64,000 nucleotides of DNA from Candidatus Mediterraneibacter quadrami (GTDB lineage: Bacteria; Bacillota; Clostridia; Lachnospirales; Lachnospiraceae), in the NCBI GenBank assembly GCA_019120575.1, contig DWUU01000036.1, positions 1 through 64,000 on the forward strand, given 5' to 3'. Below, in pieces: positions 7,665 to 16,978 of this stretch. Each line of letters opens with the position of its first letter. Position 1 is the first letter of the stretch. The position numbers and the translations under genes are program-made. The notes beneath the pieces were generated by a model. That model worked only from the letters and a program-made list of their open reading frames with translations. It was not told where the DNA came from and searched no databases.

Positions 7665-8570
7665 TTAAAACTCTCCTATCTTCTTCACTTCCGGTTCCAG
7701 CCGCACTCCGGAATTCTCTTCCACGCGGCGGACCACTTCATCCATAAGTTCTGTCACTTCCTTCGCGGTCGCCCCGCCCCGGTTGATCACAAAGCCGCAG
7801 TGCTTCTCCGACACCTGGGCGTTCCCCACACGAAAGCCTCTCAACCCAGCATCCTGGATCAGTTTCCCGGCGAAATATCCTTCCGGACGCTTAAACGTGC
7901 TTCCCGCGCTTCCGTACTCCAGCGGCTGCTTCGACACGCGCTTTTCCTTCAGTTCATTCATCCGACTCCGGATCTCATCCCTGCTGCCAGGCGTCAGCGC
8001 AAGCCGCGCCTCCAGCACCACATAATCCATCTTTGATACAATGCTTGTCCGGTAGCCCATTTTCATCTCATCCACAGAAAGTGTAAGGATCTCTCCGTCC
8101 GGCGTCAGCAACGTCGCGCTCTTTAATATCTCTTTCATCTCTCCGCCGTATGCGCCTGCGTTCATGCGCACTGCCCCGCCGAGCGTTCCCGGTATGCCGG
8201 ATGCAAATTCCATGCCTGCAAGTCCCGCCTCGCATGCGGCCGCGGCGGTCTTCGAGAGCAGCGCTCCCGCCTGGACACAGATCTCATTGCCCCGCACTTC
8301 GATCCGGTCCATATTTTTATAGACCTGTATGATCACGCCTCTGTACCCTTTGTCCCCCACAAGAAGGTTGCTGCCGTTTCCAATGACATAATACGGAACA
8401 TCCGCGCTTCTGCACAGTTCCACGATACGTCCGATCTCTTCCGCTTCAGACGGCATCACGAAATAATCCGCCGGTCCTCCGATGCGGAAAGTCGTGTGCA
8501 CAGACATCGGTTCATCCTTTAGCACATGATCTTCCCCGGCTATAGAGCAAAGTTCTTCATACAGATTCAT
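7665..8570 (-). CDS. murB: UDP-N-acetylenolpyruvoylglucosamine reductase
   Basis: 301-residue cytoplasmic FAD enzyme that reduces UDP-GlcNAc-enolpyruvate to UDP-MurNAc in peptidoglycan precursor synthesis. Motifs seen: YVIGNGSNLLVGD and SGIPGTLGGAVRMNAGAYGGE (FAD binding), YGSAGSTFKRP with the catalytic Ser, and C-terminal LEPEVKKIG with the conserved Glu. Length fits the shorter type II MurB. It is the first gene of the operon with rapZ, whiA and the HPr-like gene, and has a clear promoter upstream. Confidence 0.96.
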   Translation of the reverse strand: MNLYEELCSIAGEDHVLKDEPMSVHTTFRIGGPADYFVMPSEAEEIGRIVELCRSADVPYYVIGNGSNLLVGDKGYRGVIIQVYKNMDRIEVRGNEICVQAGALLSKTAAAACEAGLAGMEFASGIPGTLGGAVRMNAGAYGGEMKEILKSATLLTPDGEILTLSVDEMKMGYRTSIVSKMDYVVLEARLALTPGSRDEIRSRMNELKEKRVSKQPLEYGSAGSTFKRPEGYFAGKLIQDAGLRGFRVGNAQVSEKHCGFVINRGGATAKEVTELMDEVVRRVEENSGVRLEPEVKKIGEF

Positions 8571-8605
8571 ATAGATTCTCCATTTCTGTTCATTTTTATC
8601 CTATT

Positions 8606-8635
8606 ATTATAGTCTATCCCCATAGCAGTTGTAAA
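8606..8635 (-). promoter_or_regulatory. Promoter of the murB operon
   Basis: On the minus strand TTTACA and TATAAT are separated by 18 bases, about 35 bases before the murB start codon. Confidence 0.7.
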
Positions 8636-8671
8636 GCATCACCTTCCTGCACGGCCAGAGCCTTCCAGCGC

Positions 8672-8700
8672 TTGCAAAAACGTCGGATCCAGTGTATAAT
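8672..8700 (+). promoter_or_regulatory. Promoter of the CBS-domain membrane protein gene
   Basis: TTGCAA at 8672-8677 and TATAAT at 8695-8700 with a 17-base spacer. It is divergent from the murB promoter in the same 201-base intergenic region, which holds no other feature I could recognise. Confidence 0.7.
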
Positions 8701-8771
8701 GTGGCGGTATCACTAAATTTTACTGACAGAACGTCAGGCGACTGTAATTACAAAGGAGTGAAAAAAATACA

Positions 8772-10109
8772 GTGGACTCTGGTGACACTTTGCAATTTCT
8801 GATACTGATCATTCTTCTGATGCTTTCAGCGTTTTTCTCTTCAAACGAGACTGCGCTCACGACGGCAAGCAAGATCCGGCTGCGTTCCCTCGCGGACGGC
8901 GGCAACAGACGTGCGGCCCTTGTTCTCGACATTACCGAAAATCATACGGCAAAAATGCTGAGCGCCATCTTAATCGGCAACAATATCGTAAACATTTCCG
9001 CATCTTCCCTTTCCGCAACCCTTGCATATGCTTTCGGCGGATACATGGTCAGCATTGCAACGGCCGTGCTTACCGTGGCGATCCTCGTCTTCGGCGAGAT
9101 CACCCCGAAAAATTACGCAACGCTGAACGCGGAAAAGATATCCATGCGGTACATCCATGTGATCCGGTTCTTCATGCTCATCATGACGCCGGTGATCTTT
9201 ATCATTAACCTGTTTTCCCGGTTCATCATGCTCCTCCTCCGGGTGGATCCTTCCGCCGTGAAAAAAGGCATGACCGAGGAAGAACTCCGCACCATCGTTG
9301 ATGTCAGCCACGAGCGCGGCGTCATTGAGACCGGTGAAAAGGAAATGATCAACAACGTATTTGATCTGGGCGATGCCAATGCCAAGGATATCATGGTTCC
9401 GCGGGTACACGTTACATTCGCCAGCGTGGAAAACACATACGACGAACTGATTGAGATTTTCCGCGAAGATAAATTCACACGGCTTCCGGTATACGAGGAT
9501 TCACAGGATAATATCATCGGCATAATTAATATGAAAGATCTCCTTCTCTACGACAGAAGTGAGAATTTCCAGATCCGCGATATCCTGAGAGAACCCCACT
9601 TCACATACGAGTACAAGAGTATCTCGGATCTGCTCGTGGAAATGCGTCAGTCCACCTTCAACATCGCCATCGTTCTTGACGAGTACGGCGAAATGGCCGG
9701 CCTGATTACACTGGAGGATATTCTCGAGGAGATCGTCGGAGAGATCCATGATGAATACGATGAACACGAGGAAGAAGCATTTGTCGAGATTTCTGACCGG
9801 GAATATGTGATCGACGGCGCCATGAATCTTGACGACGTCAACGACCGGCTCGGCACCACGTTTGAATCTGAGGATTACGATTCACTGGGCGGACTCATCA
9901 TCGAGCATCTGGACCGGCTTCCCGAACTCAACGACGAAGTCCTCACGGAGGACGGCATCCGGCTGGTTGTAGACAAACTGGACAAGAACCGTGTGGAGAG
10001 CATCCATGTATTTCTTCCGGAAAAAGTGCCGGAGACAGACGAGTCTGAAAATGCGGTTTCCGGCCCGGAAAGCGACCCGGTATCAGAAAGCAATAAAAAG
10101 AACGCGTAA
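8772..10109 (+). CDS. CNNM/HlyC-CorC family membrane protein with CBS pair
   Basis: 445-residue membrane protein. An N-terminal DUF21/CNNM transmembrane domain (residues 1 to about 150; FFSSNETALTTASKIRLRSL is its signature) is followed by two CBS domains (about 205-330; KDIMVPRVHVTF, GLITLEDILEEIVGEI), a CorC_HlyC transporter-associated domain (about 345-425) and an acidic tail. Homologues are implicated in Mg2+ or Co2+ export or sensing; older hemolysin names are misleading. The start is GTG at 8772, with AAAGGAG upstream and no in-frame ATG nearby. A terminator follows directly. Confidence 0.9.
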   Translation: MDSGDTLQFLILIILLMLSAFFSSNETALTTASKIRLRSLADGGNRRAALVLDITENHTAKMLSAILIGNNIVNISASSLSATLAYAFGGYMVSIATAVLTVAILVFGEITPKNYATLNAEKISMRYIHVIRFFMLIMTPVIFIINLFSRFIMLLLRVDPSAVKKGMTEEELRTIVDVSHERGVIETGEKEMINNVFDLGDANAKDIMVPRVHVTFASVENTYDELIEIFREDKFTRLPVYEDSQDNIIGIINMKDLLLYDRSENFQIRDILREPHFTYEYKSISDLLVEMRQSTFNIAIVLDEYGEMAGLITLEDILEEIVGEIHDEYDEHEEEAFVEISDREYVIDGAMNLDDVNDRLGTTFESEDYDSLGGLIIEHLDRLPELNDEVLTEDGIRLVVDKLDKNRVESIHVFLPEKVPETDESENAVSGPESDPVSESNKKNA

Positions 10110-10117
10110 ATTCTAAG

Positions 10118-10147
10118 GTGGCTGCCAAAACGGCAGTCACTTTTTTT
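10118..10147 (+). terminator. Intrinsic terminator
   Basis: GTGGCTGCC, loop AAAA, GGCAGTCAC and seven T; one wobble pair in the stem. It ends the CBS-domain protein transcript. Confidence 0.85.
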
Positions 10148-10198
10148 ATTGTTCCGTCATAAATTATTACAGACCAATCAGGCAAAGGAACTTTAATT

Positions 10199-10978
10199 AT
10201 GCCATATTCTATCATGCTGGACGCCGGCCATGGCGGGCGCGACCCGGGCGCAGTGTATAACGGCCGGTCAGAAAAGGACGACACGCTGGCCCTCACGCTG
10301 GCCGTCGGCGAGATCCTCCAGAGCCGGGGCGTCGACGTGCTCTACACCCGCACAACCGACGTCTATGAAACGCCCTACCAGAAAGCGATGGAGGCCAATG
10401 AAGCCGGCGTCGACTTCTTCGTATCCATTCACCGCAATTCCAGCCCGGAAGCCAATACTTATTCCGGCGTGGAATCCCTGATCTTCGACCGCTCCGGGAT
10501 CAAACTGGAGATGGCCGAGGATATCAACGATCAGCTGGAAGCGGTCGGATTCGTGAATCTGGGCGTGAAAGAACGTCCCGGGCTTGTAGTCTTAAGACGG
10601 ACCGATATGCCGGCCGTACTGGTGGAGGCCGGATTCATCAACTCCGATACCGACAACCTGCTCTTTGACAATAATTTCAATGATATTGCCGCAGCCATCG
10701 CAGACGGAATCCTGGATACGCTCCAGCGAAACGGAGACCTTCCGGACAACGGCCTCACCGCCGGCTCCTACACGGTGCAGGCCGGCGCATTCCGGAACGG
10801 CGCCTATGCAGACCGTCTGCAGCAGGAGCTCCTGGAGCAGGACTTCCCCGCTGTCATCAGCCAGGACAACGGGATCTACCGGGTCACCGTGGGAACTTAT
10901 CCGACACTGGATGAGGCGGCCGCAATGGAAAGACGGCTCAAGCGGGCCGGGTATCAGACGGTGATCGTAAGCGCATAA
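10199..10978 (+). CDS. N-acetylmuramoyl-L-alanine amidase with C-terminal SPOR domain
   Basis: 259 residues. Amidase_3 domain at residues 1 to about 175 with zinc-ligand and catalytic motifs LDAGHGGRDPGA, FFVSIHRNSS and VLVEAGFINSDTDN. A SPOR peptidoglycan-binding domain fills the C-terminus (YTVQAGAFRNGAYADRLQ, YRVTVGTYPTLDEA). It would cut the amide between MurNAc and the stem peptide. No signal peptide is present, and an in-frame stop lies 39 bases upstream of the ATG, so the N-terminus is not simply mis-called. The protein may act in the mother cell or forespore, or leave by another route. AAAGGAAC serves as ribosome binding site. Confidence 0.9.
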   Translation: MPYSIMLDAGHGGRDPGAVYNGRSEKDDTLALTLAVGEILQSRGVDVLYTRTTDVYETPYQKAMEANEAGVDFFVSIHRNSSPEANTYSGVESLIFDRSGIKLEMAEDINDQLEAVGFVNLGVKERPGLVVLRRTDMPAVLVEAGFINSDTDNLLFDNNFNDIAAAIADGILDTLQRNGDLPDNGLTAGSYTVQAGAFRNGAYADRLQQELLEQDFPAVISQDNGIYRVTVGTYPTLDEAAAMERRLKRAGYQTVIVSA

Positions 10979-11039
10979 AATAATTCCCGGATAAAATTTC
11001 ATATCACTTCCGCATTTTGTAGAAGATTCCGCCGTCTTG

Positions 11040-11048
11040 TGCTATAAT
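11040..11048 (+). promoter_or_regulatory. Extended -10 promoter before pncB
   Basis: TGCTATAAT is an extended -10 element; no good -35 was found at proper spacing. It heads the pncB-ddl-murF-HAD run. Confidence 0.55.
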
Positions 11049-11112
11049 CGTATGGAAAATCACAGGGCGGCGCCTTCTGGCGTCTTTCTTCCAATGAAAA
11101 GAGGGTAAAACT

Positions 11113-12561
11113 ATGAGTGCACAAAATCTTACTCTGCTTACCGATCTGTATGAACTCACGATGATGCAGGGCTATTTTGAGACACAGGAAAACGAGACCG
11201 TCATCTTTGACATGTTCTTCCGGGAGAATCCCAACAAAGGCGGTTATTCCATTATGGCCGGCCTGGAGCAGGTCATTGACTATATTAAGAACCTGAACTT
11301 CTCTTACGACGACGTGGATTATCTGAGAGGACTCGGCATCTTCAGCGAGGACTTTCTTCATTACTTAAGCGGCTTCCATTTCAGCGGTGATATCTACGCG
11401 ATCCCGGAAGGTTCCGTGATATTCCCACGAGAGCCGCTGATCAAGGTGGTTGCGCCGATCATGGAGGCCCAGCTTGTGGAGACAGCCATCCTGACGATCA
11501 TCAATCATCAGTGCCTGATCGCCACCAAGGCTTCCCGCGTGGTCCATGCCGCGAGAGGGAACGGCGTCATGGAGTTCGGCCTTCGCCGGGCCCAGGGTCC
11601 GGATGCGGGGCTCTACGGTGCGCGCGCGGCCGTCATTGGCGGATGCATCGGCACATCCAACGTCCTGGCCGGAGAAATGTTCGATGTACCGGTCCTTGGA
11701 ACCCATGCCCACAGCTGGATCATGAGTTTTAAAGATGAATATACTGCATTTAAGGAATATGCACGCCTCTATCCGGATGCGTGCACCCTTCTCGTGGATA
11801 CATATGACACGCTGAAATCCGGTGTGCCGAATGCCATCCGCGTATTTAAGGAAATGCGGGATGCAGGCATCCATCCGAAGAGCTACGGCATCCGCCTGGA
11901 TTCGGGAGACCTGGCATACCTGTCCAAGAAAGCAAGAAAGATGCTGGACGAGGCGGGATTCACCGATGCGGTCATCGCCGCATCAAATGATCTGGATGAG
12001 TTCCTGATCAACGACCTGAAACTTCAGGGCGCCACCATCACATCCTGGGGCGTCGGCACCAACCTGATCACGTCCAAGGACTGCCCGTCCTTCGGCGGCG
12101 TATACAAGCTTGCCGCCATCCAGAATGAGCAGGGCGAGTTCGTGCCGAAGATCAAGATCTCAGAAAATGTCGAGAAAATCACCAACCCGGGCAACAAGAC
12201 AATCTATCGGATCTACGACAAAGAGACCGGCAAGATGCGCGCGGACCTGATCTGTTTCGTCGGCGAGAAGTTCGACACATCCGAAGACCTCCTGCTCTTC
12301 GACCCGAATGCAACGTGGAAGAAGACACGCCTCGAAGGCGGCACTTATACCATGAAAGAACTGCTCGTACCGGTCTTCCAGCGCGGAGAATGCAAGTACA
12401 CCTCTCCGTCCGTCAAGGAGATCGCTGCATTCTGCCGTCAGGAAAAGGATACACTGTGGGATGAGACGAAGCGTCTCTTCAACCCGCACAAGGTCTATGT
12501 AGACCTTTCAAAGAAACTCTACGACACGAAAGTAGAACTTCTTAACAACGTCAATATCTGA
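11113..12561 (+). CDS. pncB: Nicotinate phosphoribosyltransferase
   Basis: 482 residues. Converts nicotinate and PRPP, with ATP hydrolysis, to nicotinate mononucleotide in the Preiss-Handler NAD salvage pathway. Recognised by LLTDLYELTMMQGYF at the N-terminus, EFGLRRAQGPDAGLYGARAA, GTHAHSWIMSF (with the phosphorylated His) and SYGIRLDSGDL. Length is usual for the Firmicutes-type enzyme. It is followed 49 bases later by ddl with its own ribosome binding site. No transcriptional repressor site for NAD genes was identified. Confidence 0.96.
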   Translation: MSAQNLTLLTDLYELTMMQGYFETQENETVIFDMFFRENPNKGGYSIMAGLEQVIDYIKNLNFSYDDVDYLRGLGIFSEDFLHYLSGFHFSGDIYAIPEGSVIFPREPLIKVVAPIMEAQLVETAILTIINHQCLIATKASRVVHAARGNGVMEFGLRRAQGPDAGLYGARAAVIGGCIGTSNVLAGEMFDVPVLGTHAHSWIMSFKDEYTAFKEYARLYPDACTLLVDTYDTLKSGVPNAIRVFKEMRDAGIHPKSYGIRLDSGDLAYLSKKARKMLDEAGFTDAVIAASNDLDEFLINDLKLQGATITSWGVGTNLITSKDCPSFGGVYKLAAIQNEQGEFVPKIKISENVEKITNPGNKTIYRIYDKETGKMRADLICFVGEKFDTSEDLLLFDPNATWKKTRLEGGTYTMKELLVPVFQRGECKYTSPSVKEIAAFCRQEKDTLWDETKRLFNPHKVYVDLSKKLYDTKVELLNNVNI

Positions 12562-12610
12562 ACCATTGACGGACTGTAAATTTATCGACTGTAAAGGAGT
12601 TTAATCAATT

Positions 12611-13669
12611 ATGAAGATTATCGTACTGGCCGGAGGATTAAGCACGGAGCGCGATGTATCGCTGGCCTCCGCCGCAGGGATCTGCAGGACTCTGCTTGAG
12701 AAAGGACACGACGCGTTTCTGCTGGATGTATTTTTCGGACTGGAGAATCCACCGGAAAATCTGGAGGATGTATTTACCATGCCGGGGCACGGTCTGGAGA
12801 TCGCCGGAAATATCAGCGAGGCGGAACCGGATCTGGAAGCGGTCAGAGCTTCCCGGCCGGATCAGTCCGACTGTTTCTTCGGCCCGAATGTGATCGACCT
12901 GTGCCGCATGGCGGACATTACATTCATCGGCCTTCACGGCGGCGAGGGAGAGAACGGCAAGCTGCAGGCCGCATTCGACCTGCTCGGCATCCGCTACACC
13001 GGTCCGGATTCCCTCGGCTGCGCAGTCGCCATGGACAAGGGGCTGACAAAAGCCATTTTCCTTGAAGCCGGCGTGGACACGCCCAAAGGCGTCTGCCTGC
13101 ACCGGGACACCTCCGACCGTTCTTTCGCATCCACAGGACTCACTCTTCCGGTGGTCGTAAAACCGTGCTGCGGCGGTTCCAGCATCGGCGTCTATATTGC
13201 CAATACCGAGGAAGAATATACAGCCGCACTGGAGAATTCTTTTAAATACGAGGAAGAGGCTGTCGTGGAAGTCTGCATCAAAGGCCGGGAATTCGCCTGC
13301 GGCGTCATCGACGGACAGGCGCTTCCGCCCATCGAGATCATTCCGAAGAGCGGCTTCTTCGACTATGCCAACAAATATCAGGACGGCGCCACACAGGAGA
13401 TCTGCCCGGCGAATATCCCGGAAGAGACCGCGAAGCGCATGATGGACCTCACGGTGAAAGCGTTCCGCGCACTGAAGCTGAATGTATACAGCCGCGCCGA
13501 TTTCCTGCTGGATGATGAGGGAAATCTGTACTGCCTGGAGATGAATACGCTTCCGGGTATGACCGCCGCCAGCCTGCTGCCGAAAGAAGCGAAGGCTGTG
13601 GGGATCGAGTACGGAGACCTGTGCGAGATGATCATCCGCAAATCCATGGAAGCGCGGTACGGAAAATAA
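12611..13669 (+). CDS. ddl: D-alanine--D-alanine ligase
   Basis: 352-residue ATP-grasp enzyme making the D-Ala-D-Ala dipeptide for peptidoglycan. N-terminal GGLSTERDVSLASA, the glycine-rich loop KPCCGGSSIGV, and the C-terminal metal-binding CLEMNTLPGMTAASL are visible. AAAGGAG lies 9 bases before the start. murF, which consumes the product, begins 16 bases downstream. Residues that decide D-Ala versus D-lactate preference were not analysed. Confidence 0.95.
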   Translation: MKIIVLAGGLSTERDVSLASAAGICRTLLEKGHDAFLLDVFFGLENPPENLEDVFTMPGHGLEIAGNISEAEPDLEAVRASRPDQSDCFFGPNVIDLCRMADITFIGLHGGEGENGKLQAAFDLLGIRYTGPDSLGCAVAMDKGLTKAIFLEAGVDTPKGVCLHRDTSDRSFASTGLTLPVVVKPCCGGSSIGVYIANTEEEYTAALENSFKYEEEAVVEVCIKGREFACGVIDGQALPPIEIIPKSGFFDYANKYQDGATQEICPANIPEETAKRMMDLTVKAFRALKLNVYSRADFLLDDEGNLYCLEMNTLPGMTAASLLPKEAKAVGIEYGDLCEMIIRKSMEARYGK

Positions 13670-13685
13670 GAAAGGACCTATACCA

Positions 13686-15068
13686 ATGAAGCATATGTCA
13701 CTGCACGAGATCGCCGCCGCCTGCAAAGGCATCTACCACGGAGATCCGTCAAAAGCAGACAAAGAAGTATCAGATGTCGTGATCGACAGCCGGAAAGCCG
13801 GGAAAGGCAGCCTGTTTGTCGCGATCAGAGGCGCCCGCGTGGACGGCCATACATTTATCCCGAAAGTTATGGAGGCCGGAGCGCTCTGCGCCGTGTCCGA
13901 ACAGGACCTGGGCAATACGGACTATCCGTACATCCGCGTGAAGTCCTGCGAGCAGGCGCTCAAAGACATTGCAGAGCACTACCGCCGCTCTCTGGATATT
14001 AAGGTGGTGGGCATCTCCGGCAGCGTCGGAAAGACGAGCACGAAGGAGATGATTGCCTCTGTGCTTTCCCAGAGATACAATGTCCTCAAGACCGAGGGCA
14101 ATTTCAATAACGAGATCGGTCTCCCGCTCACCGTCTTCAATATCCGTGAAGAACACGAGGTGGCCGTGCTTGAGATGGGCATCAGCGACTTCGGTGAAAT
14201 GACGAGGCTTGCGAAAGTCGCCCGCCCGGACATCTGCGTGATCACCAATATCGGGGTCGCCCATATGGAGAACCTGGGATCCCGCGACGGCATCCTGAAG
14301 GCAAAAACCGAAATGTTCGATTATATGAGCCCGGAGGGAACCATCATCCTCAACGGCGATGATGACAAGCTCCGCGAATTCACTCCGGCAAACGGCATCG
14401 CCCCGGTATATTTCGGTCTGGATCCTTCCCTGCCCTATCACGCGGAGCAGATCGAAAACCGGGGACTTAAGGGAACAGATGCGGTATTTGTCACCCCGTC
14501 CTCCTCATTCTCCGCGCACATCTCCATCCCGGGCAGCCACATGGTCTGGAACGCCCTTGCCGGCACGGCCGTCGGCTGTGCGCTTGGCATGACCGATGAA
14601 GAGATCGCACGGGGCATCGAGGCCAATGTACCGATCGCCGGGCGCAACAACCTGATCGAGGGCGCCCGCTATACGGTCATCGACGACTGCTATAACGCCA
14701 ACCCGGCATCCATGAAGTCATCCCTCGATGTGCTGGCCTGCGCGGACACCCGCACCGTTGCCATCCTGGGCGATATGTTCGAACTGGGTGCAAAGGAAAA
14801 AGAAATGCACTATGAGACCGGCGTCCATGCGGCAGAGGCCGGAATCAACGTCCTGGTCTGCATCGGGGATCTAAGCGCACAGACCGCACGGGGCGCACAG
14901 GACGCATGCAGGACAGGAGGCCGGAATATGGTCATCCGGCATTACGACTCGAAACCGGAATTTTTTAAAGATATGCACAACGTATTGAAATCAGGCGACA
15001 CGGTTCTCGTGAAGGCATCCCACGGAATGGAATTCCCGGAGATCGTGGACCGTCTGACACAGGAATAA
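13686..15068 (+). CDS. murF: UDP-MurNAc-tripeptide--D-alanyl-D-alanine ligase
   Basis: 460 residues, three-domain Mur ligase: N-terminal UMAG-binding domain, central ATPase with VVGISGSVGKTSTKEMI, a FNNEIGLPLTVFN loop, and C-terminal domain with DDCYNANPASMKSSL. It joins D-Ala-D-Ala from Ddl to the tripeptide nucleotide, the last cytoplasmic step of precursor assembly. It directly follows ddl, making a two-step pathway pair. AGAAAGGACC precedes the start. Confidence 0.96.
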   Translation: MKHMSLHEIAAACKGIYHGDPSKADKEVSDVVIDSRKAGKGSLFVAIRGARVDGHTFIPKVMEAGALCAVSEQDLGNTDYPYIRVKSCEQALKDIAEHYRRSLDIKVVGISGSVGKTSTKEMIASVLSQRYNVLKTEGNFNNEIGLPLTVFNIREEHEVAVLEMGISDFGEMTRLAKVARPDICVITNIGVAHMENLGSRDGILKAKTEMFDYMSPEGTIILNGDDDKLREFTPANGIAPVYFGLDPSLPYHAEQIENRGLKGTDAVFVTPSSSFSAHISIPGSHMVWNALAGTAVGCALGMTDEEIARGIEANVPIAGRNNLIEGARYTVIDDCYNANPASMKSSLDVLACADTRTVAILGDMFELGAKEKEMHYETGVHAAEAGINVLVCIGDLSAQTARGAQDACRTGGRNMVIRHYDSKPEFFKDMHNVLKSGDTVLVKASHGMEFPEIVDRLTQE

Positions 15069-15083
15069 GGGCGGGGACGGATT

Positions 15084-15899
15084 ATGGCATATGAAGTAAT
15101 CGCGCTGGATCTGGACGGAACGCTGACCAACTCGCAGAAAGTGATCACGGAGCCGACGCGCCGGGGCCTCATCGAACTCCAGAAAAGCGGAAAAACCGTC
15201 GTCCTGGCAAGCGGCCGCCCCATTAACGGCATAGTCTATCTCGCCGAAGAGCTGGAGCTTTCGCGCTACGGAGGATATACCCTCTCCTTTAACGGCGCGC
15301 GGATCACCCGCTGTTCAGACGGGGCGATCATCCGCAACCAGACGCTGCCGCCGGAAGTCATCCGACCGATCTGGGAATATGCAAAAAGGATTCCCGGCCT
15401 GGACCTCATCTCCTACACGGACACCGAGATCTTCTCCGGCATACAGGACAATGAATTCAATCAGGTGGAGGCCCGCAACTGCAGGATTGATATCACCCCC
15501 GTGGAAGACTTCCCTTCGGCGCTGGATTGTCCCGTAAATAAAATGATCGTCTCCGGGGAGCCCGCTCTCCTGCAGACCGTGGCCGGCCCGCTCCAGGAAG
15601 CGTACCGGGGACGGCTCAGCATCTACTTCTCCGAGCCCTTCTACCTGGAGGTCATGCCGCTGAATGTGGACAAAGCGGCCGCCCTGGATTTCCTGCTGAA
15701 GACAATGGGGCTGACTTCGGAGAACCTGATCTGCTGCGGGGACAGTTACAACGATATCTCCATGATCGAGTACGCGGGACTGGGCGTTGCCATGGCAAAC
15801 GCCCAGCCTGTTGTAAAAAAATCCGCCGACTTCATCACTGCTTCCAATGATGAAGACGGCGTACTCCGCGTAATTGAAAAATATATGATGCAGACCTGA
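15084..15899 (+). CDS. Cof-type HAD-superfamily phosphatase
   Basis: 271 residues. The HAD motifs are complete: ALDLDGTLTN (motif I with both Asp), VLASGRP (motif II), a Lys in VDKAAALDFLL (motif III) and CCGDSYNDISMIEYAG (motif IV), with a C2-type cap between. These enzymes dephosphorylate sugar phosphates, nucleotides or flavin precursors; the substrate here is unknown. It is last in the run after murF (15-base gap) and a terminator overlaps its stop codon. Confidence 0.9.
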   Translation: MAYEVIALDLDGTLTNSQKVITEPTRRGLIELQKSGKTVVLASGRPINGIVYLAEELELSRYGGYTLSFNGARITRCSDGAIIRNQTLPPEVIRPIWEYAKRIPGLDLISYTDTEIFSGIQDNEFNQVEARNCRIDITPVEDFPSALDCPVNKMIVSGEPALLQTVAGPLQEAYRGRLSIYFSEPFYLEVMPLNVDKAAALDFLLKTMGLTSENLICCGDSYNDISMIEYAGLGVAMANAQPVVKKSADFITASNDEDGVLRVIEKYMMQT

Positions 15900-15920
15900 C
15901 CCTGTTGTCGGGTCTGTTTT
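15893..15920 (+). terminator. Terminator overlapping the HAD gene end
   Basis: GACCC, loop TGTTGTC, GGGTC, then a T-rich tract of eight bases. The stem begins inside the last codons. Confidence 0.8.
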
Positions 15921-15956
15921 TTTATCTGATCCGCGCCCCGCTGATCCCGCGGATTT

Positions 15957-16835
15957 TTACTCTGTGAAAAACCGCTCCCGCACTTCTTCCGCCGGCATCT
16001 CCTGCCCGGTAAACAGCCGGAACGCTTCCGCCCCCTGCCAGAGCAGCATGCCGGTCCCGTCGACCACCGCCCGGCAACCGGCTTCTTTTGCCTCCCGGAG
16101 CAGGCGCGTCTCACGGGGATTGTAGACCACATCCGCCACGGCAAGCCCCGGATGCAGATATTCAGCCGGAACCGGCGTTTCTTTCTCCATCGGGCACATG
16201 CCAAGGCTGGTGGCGTTGACCAGCAGATCACTTCCGGCGATGGCCTCTTTCAATGCCTCCCTGTTATTAATATCCTCGATATACACACCGGAAATGTCCG
16301 GCACCGCCCGGCGGATCTTCTCCACCGTCTTCTCGCCGTTAGAATAGGAGCCGCCTTTTCGGTTGAAGATGGCGATCTGTGCCGCGCCGTCCAGCGCCGC
16401 CTGCACGGCGATGGCCGTAGCCGCGCCGCCTGTTCCGAGGATCACGATCCTCTGCCCTTTGACTTCCACGCCGTGCTCCTTCAGATTTCTCACAAACCCG
16501 ATCCCGTCCGTATTATGGCCGGTCAGCGTGCCATCCTCTTCCATGACGACCGTATTGCAGGCGCCGATCAGTTCCGCCGCCGGCGAAAGCCGGTCCACCA
16601 GCCGGGCCGCCTCTGTCTTGCACGGCATCGTCACATTAAATCCCCCTGCGTGCAGTGTGCGGAGCGCTTCGATCGCATCCGCCGTCCGCTCCTCCGGCAC
16701 GTCAAAGGCCAGATAGGCCGCGTCGATCCCCCGCCGCGCGAAACTGTAATTGTGCATGGCGGGCGAGCCCGAATGCCCGACCGGAGAACCGATCAGGGCG
16801 AATAATCTTGTATGTCCGTTGATTCTTGATTCCAT
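15957..16835 (-). CDS. aroE: Shikimate dehydrogenase
   Basis: 292 residues. Reduces 3-dehydroshikimate with NADPH in the aromatic amino-acid pathway. Substrate motifs PVGHSGSPAMHNYSF and NVTMPCKTEA (catalytic Lys), GHNTDGIGF (catalytic Asp), and the dinucleotide-binding loop LGTGGAATAIAVQ are all present. No other shikimate-pathway gene is adjacent, so it is an isolated aroE; some isolated paralogues act on quinate. The 143-base gap upstream holds only a possible -10, TATATT. Confidence 0.93.
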   Translation of the reverse strand: MESRINGHTRLFALIGSPVGHSGSPAMHNYSFARRGIDAAYLAFDVPEERTADAIEALRTLHAGGFNVTMPCKTEAARLVDRLSPAAELIGACNTVVMEEDGTLTGHNTDGIGFVRNLKEHGVEVKGQRIVILGTGGAATAIAVQAALDGAAQIAIFNRKGGSYSNGEKTVEKIRRAVPDISGVYIEDINNREALKEAIAGSDLLVNATSLGMCPMEKETPVPAEYLHPGLAVADVVYNPRETRLLREAKEAGCRAVVDGTGMLLWQGAEAFRLFTGQEMPAEEVRERFFTE

Positions 16836-16978
16836 ATGTAAAACCTCTTTATCCTGCCAATTTTTTCTGGTATTCTTCGCCGCCCGGATTTTTCGATATA
16901 CTTCAATATAATCCTTAAGCTATCTTACGTAATCGGACTATCTGCTCCACAATCTGATAAAAATTTCCATCCATTAGA

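Noticed and set aside
12638..13732. 364-codon minus-strand frame
   Set aside because: It is fully opposite ddl, an unambiguous gene; long antisense frames are common in this GC-rich codon usage.
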